Shown: piece by piece, positions 1 through 7,362 of the stretch
Layout: each line of letters begins with the position of its first letter
How positions within the stretch are numbered: the first letter of the stretch is position 1
NCBI RefSeq assembly: GCF_027497495.1
Contig: NZ_CP114205.1
Span: 3,844,001 to 3,908,000 of the forward strand
Length of the DNA: 64,000 bases
Source: Streptomyces tubercidicus
Lineage (GTDB): Bacteria > Actinomycetota > Actinomycetes > Streptomycetales > Streptomycetaceae
Direction: 5' to 3'
Made by a program: the position numbers and the translations under genes
The notes under the pieces: model-generated
The model's input: only the letters and a program-made list of their open reading frames with translations
What the model was told of the DNA's origin: nothing
Databases searched by the model: none

Positions 1-696
1 CGCCGTCTCCACGGGCCGCCCCTCATCGCTGTAGTACGTCCGCCGGATGTGCGTGACCAGGCCGGCCTTCTGGATGCCGAGGAGTGACGCCTCCTCGGCA
101 TTCGCTTGCCGCGGCTCCGGCTGCTCCACAGCGTGGCTCACCGTGACGCCGATCTCGGCCATACGGTTCACCACGCCCACCCCGGCGTGCGGCCCGCCCT
201 CCGGGAGGACGACGAGCGTGCCGGCGGTGAGGTCGTACGGCTCCCAGCTCGTCGACAGCTGCACCGGCTTGCCGTCGGCGAGGAACTCGTACACGGTGCG
301 GACGCACAGCTCACCCTCGCCGATACCGAGGCGTGCCGCGATCTCAACCGGCGCCGGGACCTTCGCCTCGGTCCGGCTCTCCCAATCCCCCAACTTGCCC
401 ACGGCCTTCATGTCCGCGCGGAACGGGGAACCGTCAGGCTGCTCGCGCGCCGAGGAGCGGACCATGCGTACGCGCTGACGAGCGGCGGCAACGTACGTGC
501 CGGATCCGGCGCGACCTTCCAGCGCTCCCTGAGAGATCAGTAGCTCTTGGGCGCGACGAACCACGTTCTCGCCGACGCCGCACTCCTGGGCGATCTGGGC
601 GCGTGACGGGAGCCGGTCTCCCGGCGCCCACTCATGCTCCGCGATCCGGCGCCGGAGCTCGTCAGCGATGCGGAGATACGGCGGCTGCTCAGGCAT
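1..696 (-). CDS. GntR-family (HutC-like) transcriptional regulator, 3' end outside window
   Basis: The frame is open for 232 codons from ATG at 696 and leaves the window without a stop. Residues 5-75 form a GntR winged helix-turn-helix (PYLRIADELRRRI, then GDRLPSRAQIAQECGV and a GSGTYV wing end). Residues from about 100 on resemble the UTRA ligand-binding domain, including the late RRTYYSDEGRPVE strand common in HutC members. Such proteins are cytoplasmic dimeric repressors released by a small ligand. The start lies 10 bp from a pair of palindromes that probably form its own operator. It is divergent from the small-gene cluster at 775-2722, so it probably controls itself and that cluster. The ligand cannot be told from sequence. 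Confidence 0.9.
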   Translation of the reverse strand, partial: MPEQPPYLRIADELRRRIAEHEWAPGDRLPSRAQIAQECGVGENVVRRAQELLISQGALEGRAGSGTYVAAARQRVRMVRSSAREQPDGSPFRADMKAVGKLGDWESRTEAKVPAPVEIAARLGIGEGELCVRTVYEFLADGKPVQLSTSWEPYDLTAGTLVVLPEGGPHAGVGVVNRMAEIGVTVSHAVEQPEPRQANAEEASLLGIQKAGLVTHIRRTYYSDEGRPVETA

Positions 697-703
697 ATGG
701 AAA

Positions 704-737
704 ATCTAGTCCACTAGCTCTAATCTAGTTAACTAGC
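704..737. promoter_or_regulatory. Tandem palindromic operator between divergent GntR gene and small-gene cluster
   Basis: CTAGTTAACTAG at 725-736 is a perfect 12-bp palindrome. A second copy, CTAGTCCACTAG at 706-717, keeps both CTAG arms with two central changes. The centres are 19 bp apart, close to two helical turns, as expected for cooperative dimer binding. The pair sits between the start of the minus-strand GntR gene (696) and the gene starting at 775. That placement suggests autoregulation and control of both directions. This is an inference from position and symmetry. Confidence 0.7.
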
Positions 738-774
738 TTTACTGCAAGTGATCGTCGATGACGGAGGCTGCCCT

Positions 775-1053
775 GTGCCTGCTTCGGAATTAAGAGCCGA
801 AGGCATCGCAGCCCGGCTGTCCGCCGTCGGCCTCACCCCGCGCGTGGAGCAGCACGCTCAAGTCACGTCGATCGAAGCGGAGGTACCGGAATCGCTCTCC
901 GCCGAGTCGTGGCGGGAGGTCTTGGAAGCAGTGGCGGAGGCCGATCGATTCGGGCTCGTCGCCAACAGCTTGAACGGCCGCACCTTTTGGGCCGCCGTAC
1001 ACACAGCGGCCCCCGCGACGGGCGATGTCCGGGGGCCTGGCTATCAGCGATAG
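775..1053 (+). CDS. Conserved small hypothetical protein (92 aa) of integrative element
   Basis: I chose GTG at 775 because GGAGG at 763-767 sits 7 bp upstream; an in-frame GTG at 748 lacks this. The product is soluble and acidic, with a predicted alpha/beta pattern (ELRAEGIAARLSAVGL, then a SWREVLEAVAEADRFGLV helix and GRTFWAAV). No catalytic motif is visible and I do not recognise the family beyond its resemblance to small proteins found next to GntR genes in actinomycete elements. It is the first gene after the tandem palindromes and probably shares their regulation. Confidence 0.6.
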   Translation: MPASELRAEGIAARLSAVGLTPRVEQHAQVTSIEAEVPESLSAESWREVLEAVAEADRFGLVANSLNGRTFWAAVHTAAPATGDVRGPGYQR

Positions 1054-1065
1054 GAGCTGATCAGC

Positions 1066-1218
1066 ATGTTCAACCGTATCCGCCAGACCGTCGGGCACAC
1101 CGATGAGCGGTGCGTTCCGATGAGTCGACACCACCGGTTCTCAGTACCTATCGGACCGGCTGGCACACCTCGCGATCGCGTTGCGCGCCACCGGTTCACG
1201 CTGGCGGAGGCGCTCTGA
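1066..1218 (+). CDS. Small hypothetical basic protein (50 aa)
   Basis: The ATG at 1066 follows GGAG at 1053-1056. It encodes a short Arg/His-rich peptide that begins MFNRIRQTVGH and ends RFTLAEAL. The stop TGA (1216-1218) overlaps the ATG of the next gene by one base, which points to translational coupling. No domain is recognisable. Support comes from the Shine-Dalgarno sequence and its tight position inside the small-gene cluster rather than from homology. Confidence 0.45.
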   Translation: MFNRIRQTVGHTDERCVPMSRHHRFSVPIGPAGTPRDRVARHRFTLAEAL

Positions 1219-1418
1219 TGCCTCCCCAGCAGTTCCGCGCGCCCCACACGAAGGTCGTTCCCTACCAGTCGAGTTCCTGCCTGATCGGTAGGCACTGCGA
1301 GTGCGCGCACTCCTCTCCCGCTACCGCGCCGATCGGCGTCCCCGTGATCTACGAGGCGTGCAGTTGCTCCTGCCACACGGTGGCCGACTGCGGCAACCCA
1401 ATGGACGGCCCCCGGTGA
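1218..1418 (+). CDS. Cysteine-rich small protein (66 aa)
   Basis: The ORF starts at ATG 1218, overlapping the previous stop, and its own stop overlaps the next GTG. It has six cysteines and two histidines in a compact block: one Cys in SSSCLIG, then HCECAH, EACSCSCH and ADCG. This arrangement is compatible with a zinc or other metal site. Such small treble-clef-like proteins are common in actinomycete elements, but the precise role is unknown. No signal peptide is visible. Confidence 0.55.
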   Translation: MPPQQFRAPHTKVVPYQSSSCLIGRHCECAHSSPATAPIGVPVIYEACSCSCHTVADCGNPMDGPR

Positions 1419-1678
1419 GGGGCTGGGTTCCGGGTACTGCACCGGCCGCCTCCGTCGAGATCACCTCTGCCACCGTGCAGCGCGGCGACGTCATCCAGAT
1501 CGGCGGCCACCCGTGTCGTGTGACCGACCTGCTCCAGCTTCCCGGCGGAGCGAAGCGTCTGTGTTTCGAGTCGGGCGAACTGCTGACCATGCACTCCCGG
1601 TCTCGGCTCGTAGCCGTACGCACGCTGAAAGGTGGTGATGCAGTCCGTGCCTTCTCGCCGTCACGTCATCGCCGATGA
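1415..1678 (+). CDS. Small hypothetical protein (87 aa), probable SH3-like barrel
   Basis: GTG at 1415 overlaps the preceding TGA by three bases (GTGA). The product has a beta-rich core: TVQRGDVIQIGGHPCRVTDLLQLPGGAKRLCFESGELLTM. This pattern is often seen in small barrel proteins of Streptomyces located beside GntR regulators. The C-terminal tail is Arg-rich. It overlaps the start of the next GntR gene (1638) by about 40 bp, so the two are probably co-translated. Function unknown. Confidence 0.55.
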   Translation: MRGWVPGTAPAASVEITSATVQRGDVIQIGGHPCRVTDLLQLPGGAKRLCFESGELLTMHSRSRLVAVRTLKGGDAVRAFSPSRHRR

Positions 1679-2378
1679 CATTCGGAACACGATCTCGACC
1701 GGTCAGATCAAGGCTGGCGAATGCCTCCCTTCTGAAGCGCAGCTCGCTTCTCGCTACGCGGTAAGCACGGCAACGCTGCGGAGTGCCCTCTCGGTTCTCC
1801 AGGGCGAAGGGCTCGTCGAGAAGATTCACGGCAAGGGCAACTTCGTCCGTTACCCGCTCCGCAGAATCACCTACATCGGTGGTGCTTGCACACCCCGGAC
1901 GGAGCCCTCCTTCGGTTCGGCGTTACGCGTCAGCGTGCGTACCACCATCCTCCGTGCGGACAGTCAACTGGCCGGCCTGCTGGGGGTGTCGTCACGTAGC
2001 CCGCTCACCGAATTTTTCTGCCTCAGCCACGAGGGGAAGTCCCCGCACAGCCTGGCTCGCATCTATGTCCCTTGCGACCTGTCGCCGACCGGCATCCCCG
2101 TCGAATCGCACTGCTGCAAGAGCATTGAGGCAAAGCTGGCAGAACTCCGCCCGCCACTGGCCGAGGTCCGGGAACGAGTCTGCGCCCGTCCTCCGACGCA
2201 AGAGGAAGCGGCGACCCTTCGCATCAGCCCGGCCCTGGCAGTGCTCGCGATCACGCGAGTGGCAGCCGACGTCACGGGACGCATGGTCGAGGCGGCGCTC
2301 TTGGTGCTTCCCGGCGACCGCGCTGACGCCTTCTTCACCACCCACCACATCGCCAACGAGAGGACTAGCGGAAGATGA
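1638..2378 (+). CDS. GntR-family transcriptional regulator with UTRA-like effector domain
   Basis: I chose ATG 1638 over the in-frame GTG at 1632 because AAAGG ends at 1632, giving a 5-bp spacer. Residues 8-72 are the GntR winged helix (ADDIRNTISTGQIKAGECLPSEAQLASRYAVSTATLRSALSVLQ, wing GKGNFV). The remainder (about 85-240) is a UTRA-like domain. Unlike most HutC proteins, the effector region contains a CC pair (SHCCKS). It lies at the end of the small-gene run and its stop overlaps the next ATG by four bases. It may be a second switch of the element's accessory functions. Confidence 0.85.
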   Translation: MQSVPSRRHVIADDIRNTISTGQIKAGECLPSEAQLASRYAVSTATLRSALSVLQGEGLVEKIHGKGNFVRYPLRRITYIGGACTPRTEPSFGSALRVSVRTTILRADSQLAGLLGVSSRSPLTEFFCLSHEGKSPHSLARIYVPCDLSPTGIPVESHCCKSIEAKLAELRPPLAEVRERVCARPPTQEEAATLRISPALAVLAITRVAADVTGRMVEAALLVLPGDRADAFFTTHHIANERTSGR

Positions 2379-2722
2379 CGACCCACAGCGAGCTGCGGCT
2401 CCTCCCGTGGACAGGCCCCGAGGGCAAGCCCTGCTATCTGAGCACCGAGGGCAGCGGTGGCTACCTGTCCCGATTGGCTGACAGCACCGAAGCGTCGCAG
2501 CTGGACGTGGCAGGCGAACTCCTGGAGCACGCGCTCGAAGTACTCGGCGACGGAGAGACGGATTCGAACGAGCTGCGGCTCCTGGGGATGGACATGGCTG
2601 AGTCCCTGAGTGAGGTGCGCCGTGTAGCGATCAGCCGCGGTCACCGCCTGCCGCTGACGGATCCTCCCGCCTGCGAAGGAGGCGACGAGGGCCCGCAGCT
2701 GCCGGCGGCGGCCTTCAGCTAG
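2375..2722 (+). CDS. Conserved hypothetical protein (115 aa) coupled to GntR gene
   Basis: ATG 2375 overlaps the GntR stop (ATGA), a typical coupled pair. The N-terminal half reads LRLLPWTGPEGKPCYLSTEGSGGYLSRLADSTEASQLDVAGELLEHA, a pattern that I associate with small Streptomyces proteins paired with GntR or ATP-binding regulators. It is soluble, acidic and largely helical in the second half, with no catalytic motif. A hairpin at 2739-2782 follows and probably ends the transcript. Confidence 0.65.
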   Translation: MTTHSELRLLPWTGPEGKPCYLSTEGSGGYLSRLADSTEASQLDVAGELLEHALEVLGDGETDSNELRLLGMDMAESLSEVRRVAISRGHRLPLTDPPACEGGDEGPQLPAAAFS

Positions 2723-2738
2723 CAGCGACACATCGGAA

Positions 2739-2782
2739 CGGCAGGGGAGCCTCTCCATGCTCAAACAGAGGATCCCCTGCCG
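2739..2782 (+). terminator. Hairpin terminator after small-gene cluster
   Basis: CGGCAGGGGA at 2739-2748 pairs perfectly with TCCCCTGCCG at 2773-2782 across a 24-base loop that can extend the stem partly. There is no U-tract, as is usual in Streptomyces. It lies 17 bp after the preceding stop. Confidence 0.55.
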
Positions 2783-2893
2783 CTTGTCGTCCATAACCCG
2801 TGCCTGCACCTCGAAACCAGTGGTGCTCAAACAGGTGCAAGATCTAAAGTTGGATGTCCTATCGGAACCCTGGCCGAGCGGTTTGGTGGAAAC

Positions 2894-3679
2894 ATGCTGT
2901 GCCTCTTCTGCAAGAAGGAATCAGGTGGTTCGCGCAGTGTTGAGCACATCGTTCCTGAATCTCTCGGAAACACCACGGGGACCCTACCGCCAGGCGTTGT
3001 CTGCGATAAGTGCAATAACTACTTTGCCCTCAAGGTAGAAAAGCCGTTCCTGGAAGATCCCACAATCGTCTCTCTTCGCTTCCATCAAGGGGTGCCCAGC
3101 AAGAAGAGGCGCATCCCGCCCTTGAGTGGAACTCTGGGCCCTGGCCTCCCCGTTACTGTTTACCGCCATCTCGACGGACCGACGGCGGGGATCATTGACA
3201 CAACGACTGAGGCGTTTCGGTGGATGGCTAGTTCGGAGAGCAAGGTTGTCCTGTCACTGCCGAGCCCAAGTGATGAATGGAACGAAGTACTGGTCTCGCG
3301 CTTCATGGCGAAGGCTGCTCTGGAGTCCATGGCATCGCGGTTACTGGACTCGCCCGAAGGGCTCAGCTCTCTCGTCGATGAAGTTCAGTTCGACCCGATT
3401 CGAGAATACGCCAGGTACGGCATAGGGAAGCTGTGGCCTGTAAGTATGCGCCGAATCTATGAGGCGGACAAAGCTTGGGGGGCTTCTGCGGGGGAGGTCG
3501 TGCAGCGGGTTTGGGAATGGGGCTTTCTTCACACGAACAGGGGGGAGGTGTATTTCGTTTTGGCTCTATTTGGGCTTGAGTTTTCAATTAATTTGGGGGG
3601 TCCGGTGGTGGAGGGGTATCGAATGTGGCTTGAGGAGAATTCCGGGCGTAGTCCTCTCTATCCAGATGGGATTGAGTAG
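2894..3679 (+). CDS. HNH endonuclease-like protein
   Basis: The 261-residue product starts with a CxxC knuckle (LCLFC, residues 3-6), then SVEHIVPESLG (the His-containing first HNH strand) and CDKCNNYF, giving the C-x2-C / EHI-x-PE / C-x2-CN layout of HNH domains. The remaining 200 residues are helical and unrecognised. HNH proteins are metal-dependent DNA nucleases used in restriction, homing and phage packaging. The DNA is visibly less GC-rich than its neighbours (for example 3530-3680), so it looks like a recently acquired cargo gene. RBS GGTGG lies before the ATG. Defence against incoming DNA is plausible but unproven. Confidence 0.7.
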   Translation: MLCLFCKKESGGSRSVEHIVPESLGNTTGTLPPGVVCDKCNNYFALKVEKPFLEDPTIVSLRFHQGVPSKKRRIPPLSGTLGPGLPVTVYRHLDGPTAGIIDTTTEAFRWMASSESKVVLSLPSPSDEWNEVLVSRFMAKAALESMASRLLDSPEGLSSLVDEVQFDPIREYARYGIGKLWPVSMRRIYEADKAWGASAGEVVQRVWEWGFLHTNRGEVYFVLALFGLEFSINLGGPVVEGYRMWLEENSGRSPLYPDGIE

Positions 3680-4162
3680 AGCGTGTCTCGGTGGCCATAA
3701 CGACGAGGTCGGCGGAGCGGCTTTGGCCGGTGTCCTGCCCGGTTTGGGGTCGAGCATGATCAGGGGGCCGTACGCTGGCCGGCAACTCGGGCAGGCTTGT
3801 GAGCTGCCCGGAATTTGAACGAGTGGCCCCCTGGTCTTGCTCGACGCGGGACCCGAACCGGGGAGGTGGGTAAAGCCGTGGAGCCGACCGCCCCCACCCC
3901 CGGCCTGGTCTTTCGCCCCTTGTGGGCGCGGGCGTCGACGCCGCGCGGCCCCGGCGGCGAAGACGAGGAGGGAGCCGTGCGGCGGCGACGGCCGGCGCCG
4001 CCGTGCTGTGCGCGGCACCTCTGATCTGTGATCTGACTGCTTGCAGTTCCAGGAGGACGGGAACGTCAGCGCTCCTGCGCCAACGTGTGGTGTGCTCCTG
4101 AACTGCCCCTACCGCGGGGCCGGGTAGCGAGCGGAGCGAGCCTTGATGAAGTAGGGAAAGTT
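3680..4162. other. Non-coding segment with nested inverted repeat
   Basis: No convincing gene is seen in these 483 bp. The main feature is a nested inverted repeat: CAGGGGGCC (3761-3769) pairs with GGCCCCCTG (3825-3833), and inside it CGGGCAG (3788-3794) pairs with CTGCCCG (3804-3810). Such a cruciform may be an intrinsic terminator, or a replication or transfer site such as clt. The rest is GC-rich and low in pattern. Confidence 0.45.
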
Positions 4163-4618
4163 CTATCGCACCGGCGTCAGCCGCTTGCCGTCATGGCTCC
4201 GCACGTGAGGGCCCGCCCCGTCCAAGGCATCCAGGAACCGGACCGCGTAGACCTCGGACATGGACTCCGCCACCTCGTCGGGTGTGAGCCAGGTGACCGC
4301 CGTCGACTCGTTGGACGTCCGCTCCTCGCCGCCTACAGGCTTGCAGCGGAAGACCAGGGCCACGATGCCTCGTGTCGTGTTCTTGTACACCCCGGTGAGC
4401 TCGTCCACCTCGACGTGGATGCCCGTCTCTTCCCAGACCTCGCGCCGTACGCCGGCCTCCGGGGGCTCGTCGAGTTCGAGCACCCCGCCCGGGAGTTCCC
4501 AAGCACCGTTGTCGGCCCGCCGGATCGTTAGAAGCTTGCCGTCCTCGCGGACCACCACTCCGGCCACGGACACGGAATGCAGTGGCGTTGACTGGGCTTC
4601 CGAGGCGCTGTTACTCAT
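4163..4618 (-). CDS. Nudix hydrolase, Pif-like immunity factor of the AICE
   Basis: The 151-residue protein starts at ATG 4618. It carries a full Nudix box (GGVLELDEPPEAGVRREVWEETGI, residues about 48-71), with the REVWEE catalytic core that binds Mg and cuts nucleoside diphosphate-X substrates. In pSAM2 the Nudix protein Pif blocks redundant transfer into cells that already hold the element, and it neighbours korSA. Here too the Nudix gene is divergent from a KorSA-like gene, only 30 bp away. The start codon itself lies inside a putative KorSA operator, so repression of this gene is likely. The immunity role is by analogy. Confidence 0.8.
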   Translation of the reverse strand: MSNSASEAQSTPLHSVSVAGVVVREDGKLLTIRRADNGAWELPGGVLELDEPPEAGVRREVWEETGIHVEVDELTGVYKNTTRGIVALVFRCKPVGGEERTSNESTAVTWLTPDEVAESMSEVYAVRFLDALDGAGPHVRSHDGKRLTPVR

Positions 4619-4628
4619 GTACAGGAGC
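4611..4628. promoter_or_regulatory. KorSA-type operator overlapping Nudix start
   Basis: ACTCATGTACAGGAG (4613-4627) matches the sites found downstream of the repressor gene at 5480-5497 and 5515-5534. The site covers the ATG of the Nudix gene on the minus strand and precedes the GntR start by about 20 bp, so one bound dimer could block both. Confidence 0.65.
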
Positions 4629-4648
4629 ATAGGAGGATGGGGAGAACT

Positions 4649-5428
4649 ATGGGAACCGCGGTAGGAGGGGGCAGGGCCGTACCTCGATACGTGCAGATCG
4701 CCGACGACATCGTGCAGCAGATCAGGGCTGGGGTCCTCAAGCCCGGCGAGATGGTGCCGAGTGAATCCGAGCTGGTCGAGCGCTACGGCGTTGCGGGCGG
4801 CACGATCCGTAAGGCGATGGTGGAGGTCCGTGCGAGCGGCCTGGTGGAGACCCGCCACGGCAAGGGCTCGATCGTGAAGGACCGACCGCCGGTACGGCAC
4901 CGTTCCTCCGACCGCTTCCGGCGCTCGCACCGGCAGGGCGGCAAGGCTGCGTATCTGGCGGAGTCCGCGCAGTCGGGTGCCACGGCCAAGGTCAGCGTGC
5001 TGTACATCGGTCCCATGGAGGTTCCGGAGGACGTGGCCGGTCGCCTCGGAGTCGAGCACAGTACTCAGGTCCTTGCCCGCCGGCGTCTGTACTTCCGTAA
5101 CGGCACTCCGGTCGAGACGGCCAGCTCGTACCTGCCGTGGGATGTCGTGAAGGACATCCCTGAGCTGTTTGCCGAGAACCCCGGTGGTGGCGGCATCTAC
5201 GCCCGACTCGAAGACCACGGGCATGAGTTCGCCGAGTTCGTCGAGACCTTGCAGGCCCGGCCGGCTACCAAGGCCGAAGCGTCCGAGCTGGCGCTCAGCC
5301 CCGGCGCCCCCGTCGTGCATCTCGTCCGTGAGGCGCTGACGACCGAGGGCCGCGTGGTGGAGGTCTGCGACACCCTCATGGCCGCTGACCAGTTCGTTTT
5401 CAGCTACCGCATCCCTGCCACGGACTGA
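4649..5428 (+). CDS. KorSA-like GntR-family repressor of the AICE
   Basis: The 259-residue product from ATG 4649 (GGGGAG 4 bp upstream; ATG 4637 has no room for an RBS) has an N-terminal winged helix (PRYVQIADDIVQQIRAGVLKPGEMVPSESELVERYGV, wing HGKGSIV) and a UTRA domain (LARRRLYFRNGTPVETASSYLPWDV). KorSA in pSAM2 is a GntR repressor that keeps replication, excision and transfer genes silent. Copies of one operator sequence lie on both sides of this gene: one at its start and two ahead of the transfer operon. This gives direct sequence support for autoregulation and control of the downstream genes. A basic linker (RHRSSDRFRRSHRQGGK) joins the domains. Confidence 0.85.
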   Translation: MGTAVGGGRAVPRYVQIADDIVQQIRAGVLKPGEMVPSESELVERYGVAGGTIRKAMVEVRASGLVETRHGKGSIVKDRPPVRHRSSDRFRRSHRQGGKAAYLAESAQSGATAKVSVLYIGPMEVPEDVAGRLGVEHSTQVLARRRLYFRNGTPVETASSYLPWDVVKDIPELFAENPGGGGIYARLEDHGHEFAEFVETLQARPATKAEASELALSPGAPVVHLVREALTTEGRVVEVCDTLMAADQFVFSYRIPATD

Positions 5429-5479
5429 CGCCCGCTCAACTCTCATCAGCCCGCCCCGACTTCTTCGTCGAGGCGGGTT

Positions 5480-5534
5480 GACTCATGTACAGGAGTCGGG
5501 CACTCTTCTTCATGTCACTCATGTACATGAGTGA
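5480..5534. promoter_or_regulatory. Double operator upstream of transfer operon
   Basis: TCACTCATGTACATGAGTGA at 5515-5534 is a perfect 20-bp palindrome. GACTCATGTACAGGAGTC at 5480-5497 is a near-perfect copy. The centres are 36 bp apart. They lie just before the SCO3933-like gene and traSA-like gene, which places the whole transfer/replication block under the KorSA-like repressor. Confidence 0.75.
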
Positions 5535-5567
5535 CGGAGTTCAGCATCTATAGAGGAGTGATCAGTA

Positions 5568-5924
5568 GTGCGTCAGATCCCCGTCGACACCTCCGCCGCG
5601 ACCGTGATGGTCGCGAAGCAGCCGCAGATCAAGGTCAAGGACCGCCGGACCGGTGAGGTCGCCCTCGACGTCGAGACCGGGGCGAAGCTGATGACCGTGG
5701 ACGTGATGTTCGCCGCCAACGACGCGGTGGAGATCCTGTCCGTCACCGTCCCTGAGACCGGGGTCTCCGGTGAGCTGGGCATGGGCACTCCGGTGGCGCT
5801 GACCGGCCTGATCGCCCGGCCGTGGGAGAACGAGTTCAACGGGCAGAAGCGGCACGGCATCGCCTTCCGCGCCGTGGCGGTCACCTCGCTCGCCGCCGGT
5901 GGCTCGCAGGCAGAGGCAGCCTGA
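5568..5924 (+). CDS. SCO3933-family AICE regulatory/accessory protein
   Basis: GTG 5568 is preceded by GAGGAG at 5553-5558. The 118-residue protein is beta-rich: VDTSAATVMVAKQPQIKVKDRRTGEVALDVETGAKLMTVDVMF, then GTPVALTGLIARPWE and GIAFRAVAVT. The pattern resembles the small proteins that precede the FtsK-like translocase in Streptomyces AICEs (SCO3933 type). They are often called regulatory, but the function is not firmly known. It is the first gene after the double operator, and its stop is 3 bp ahead of the traSA-like ATG. Confidence 0.75.
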   Translation: MRQIPVDTSAATVMVAKQPQIKVKDRRTGEVALDVETGAKLMTVDVMFAANDAVEILSVTVPETGVSGELGMGTPVALTGLIARPWENEFNGQKRHGIAFRAVAVTSLAAGGSQAEAA

Positions 5925-5926
5925 TC

Positions 5927-7282
5927 ATGGCCCGCCTCTCGGTCGTACTGCTGCTGGTCGTCGCCACCGCTCTCGTGCTGCGGTGGCGGCGTCCCGCCTG
6001 GTACTGGATGACCTTCGGGGTCGTCCTCGCCGCGCTGCGGGTCTTAGTCCGGTACGTCTCGGTCATGGACGCCTGTGGCCTGACGGTCCCGCCGCCGCGC
6101 TGGCGGCTCGCGCTCGCCCGCATGGCCAACCGCCCGGCCCCCGAGTCGCGTGCCCCACGCATCCTCCGTCTCCGACCGACCCGTACCGGGCTCGTCCTGC
6201 GGCTCAAACTCCGTCCCGGCCAGGACGTTTTCGACGTCTCCTCCGCCACCGACCGGCTCCGGCACTCCTTCGGGATGTACGGCGTCACCGCCTGGGAGAT
6301 CCGCTCCGGGGTCGTAGAACTGCGGATGACGGGCTACGACGTGCTCAAGCGCGTGCAGATGCCCGCCAAGATCGACCGCGCTCCGATGCGCGTACCCGTC
6401 GCACTGCGCGAGGACGGATCGGTCCACTACCGCGACTACCGGACCGTCCCGCACGGACTCACGCTCGGGGCCACCGAGTCGGGCAAGTCCGTCTACCAGC
6501 GCAACCTGGTGGCCGGTCTCGCCACTCAGGACGTCGCGCTCGTCGGTATCGACTGCAAGCAGGGTGTCGAGCTGTTCCCGCTGGCCCGCCGCTTCTCCGC
6601 CCTCGCCGACAACCAGGACACTGCTCTCGATCTGCTCGAAGCGCTGGTCTCGCACATGGAGTCCGTCTACCAACTCGTCCGCGAGGAACAGCGCATCAGC
6701 GTGAACGTCCCGGACGCGGAGATCGCCGCCGACATCTGGGATCTGGCCGAGGACCTGCGTCCCACGCCCGTCGTGGTCCTGGTGGATGAAGTCTCCGAAC
6801 TCGCGCTCTTCGCCTCCAAGGAGGAGGAGAAGCGCCGGGACCGGATCATCACCGCGCTCGTCCGTCTGGCCCAGCTCGGCCGTGCCGCCGGCATCTACCT
6901 GGAGATCTGCGGCCAGCGCTTCGGCTCCGAACTCGGCAAGGGCATCACCATGCTCCGGGCCCAACTCACCGGTCGTACGGCGCATCGCGTCAACGATGAG
7001 GCAAGCGCCAACATGGCGTTCGGCGACATCTGCCCGGACGCCGTAATGGCCGCCATCCAGATACCTGCCGACGCCCCCGGCACCGCGGTCGCCGGTGACT
7101 CGACCGGTGGCTGGTCACGCATCCGCTCCCCGCACACCTCGCTTCGTGCAGCGGTCAACCTCTGCAACAAGTACGCCGCCCGCACGCCGGACCTGCCCGC
7201 GCTCGCGCCCTTCCGGCCTGCCACCACCTCGTCGAACTCCGACGCCGTCGTGCTCAACAAGGCGTCCACCACGACTGCCTGA
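5927..7282 (+). CDS. traSA: TraSA-like FtsK/SpoIIIE DNA translocase (conjugative transfer)
   Basis: The 451-residue protein starts at ATG 5927. Two N-terminal hydrophobic stretches (residues 4-19 and 25-40) anchor it in the membrane. Walker A is GATESGKS near residue 181, Walker B is VVVLVDEV near 285, and GRAAGIYLEICGQR matches the FtsK sensor region. In AICEs such as pSAM2, TraSA forms a hexameric pump that moves double-stranded DNA between mycelia. It is shorter than chromosomal FtsK and lacks the gamma domain. It sits between the SCO3933-like gene and the spread genes under the KorSA-like operators. Confidence 0.9.
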   Translation: MARLSVVLLLVVATALVLRWRRPAWYWMTFGVVLAALRVLVRYVSVMDACGLTVPPPRWRLALARMANRPAPESRAPRILRLRPTRTGLVLRLKLRPGQDVFDVSSATDRLRHSFGMYGVTAWEIRSGVVELRMTGYDVLKRVQMPAKIDRAPMRVPVALREDGSVHYRDYRTVPHGLTLGATESGKSVYQRNLVAGLATQDVALVGIDCKQGVELFPLARRFSALADNQDTALDLLEALVSHMESVYQLVREEQRISVNVPDAEIAADIWDLAEDLRPTPVVVLVDEVSELALFASKEEEKRRDRIITALVRLAQLGRAAGIYLEICGQRFGSELGKGITMLRAQLTGRTAHRVNDEASANMAFGDICPDAVMAAIQIPADAPGTAVAGDSTGGWSRIRSPHTSLRAAVNLCNKYAARTPDLPALAPFRPATTSSNSDAVVLNKASTTTA

Positions 7283-7362
7283 CCTCCCGCTCCAAGGTCG
7301 GCGCTACCTCGATGCGCCACGTCCCTACCCCCTCCATGCCAGATTCCGGAAGGAGAACCGTC

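Noticed and set aside
3815..4031. Short plus-strand frames after the HNH gene
   Set aside because: Arg/Pro-rich shadows with no RBS, inside a non-coding repeat region.
1..4162. Left attachment site of the AICE in the window
   Set aside because: I searched by eye for the tRNA-Arg 3' sequence in the first 4 kb and found none, so the left end probably lies outside.
4618..5446. N-terminal extension of the Nudix frame to 427 codons
   Set aside because: The extra part is antisense to the KorSA-like gene; the ATG at 4618 begins a normal-length Nudix protein.
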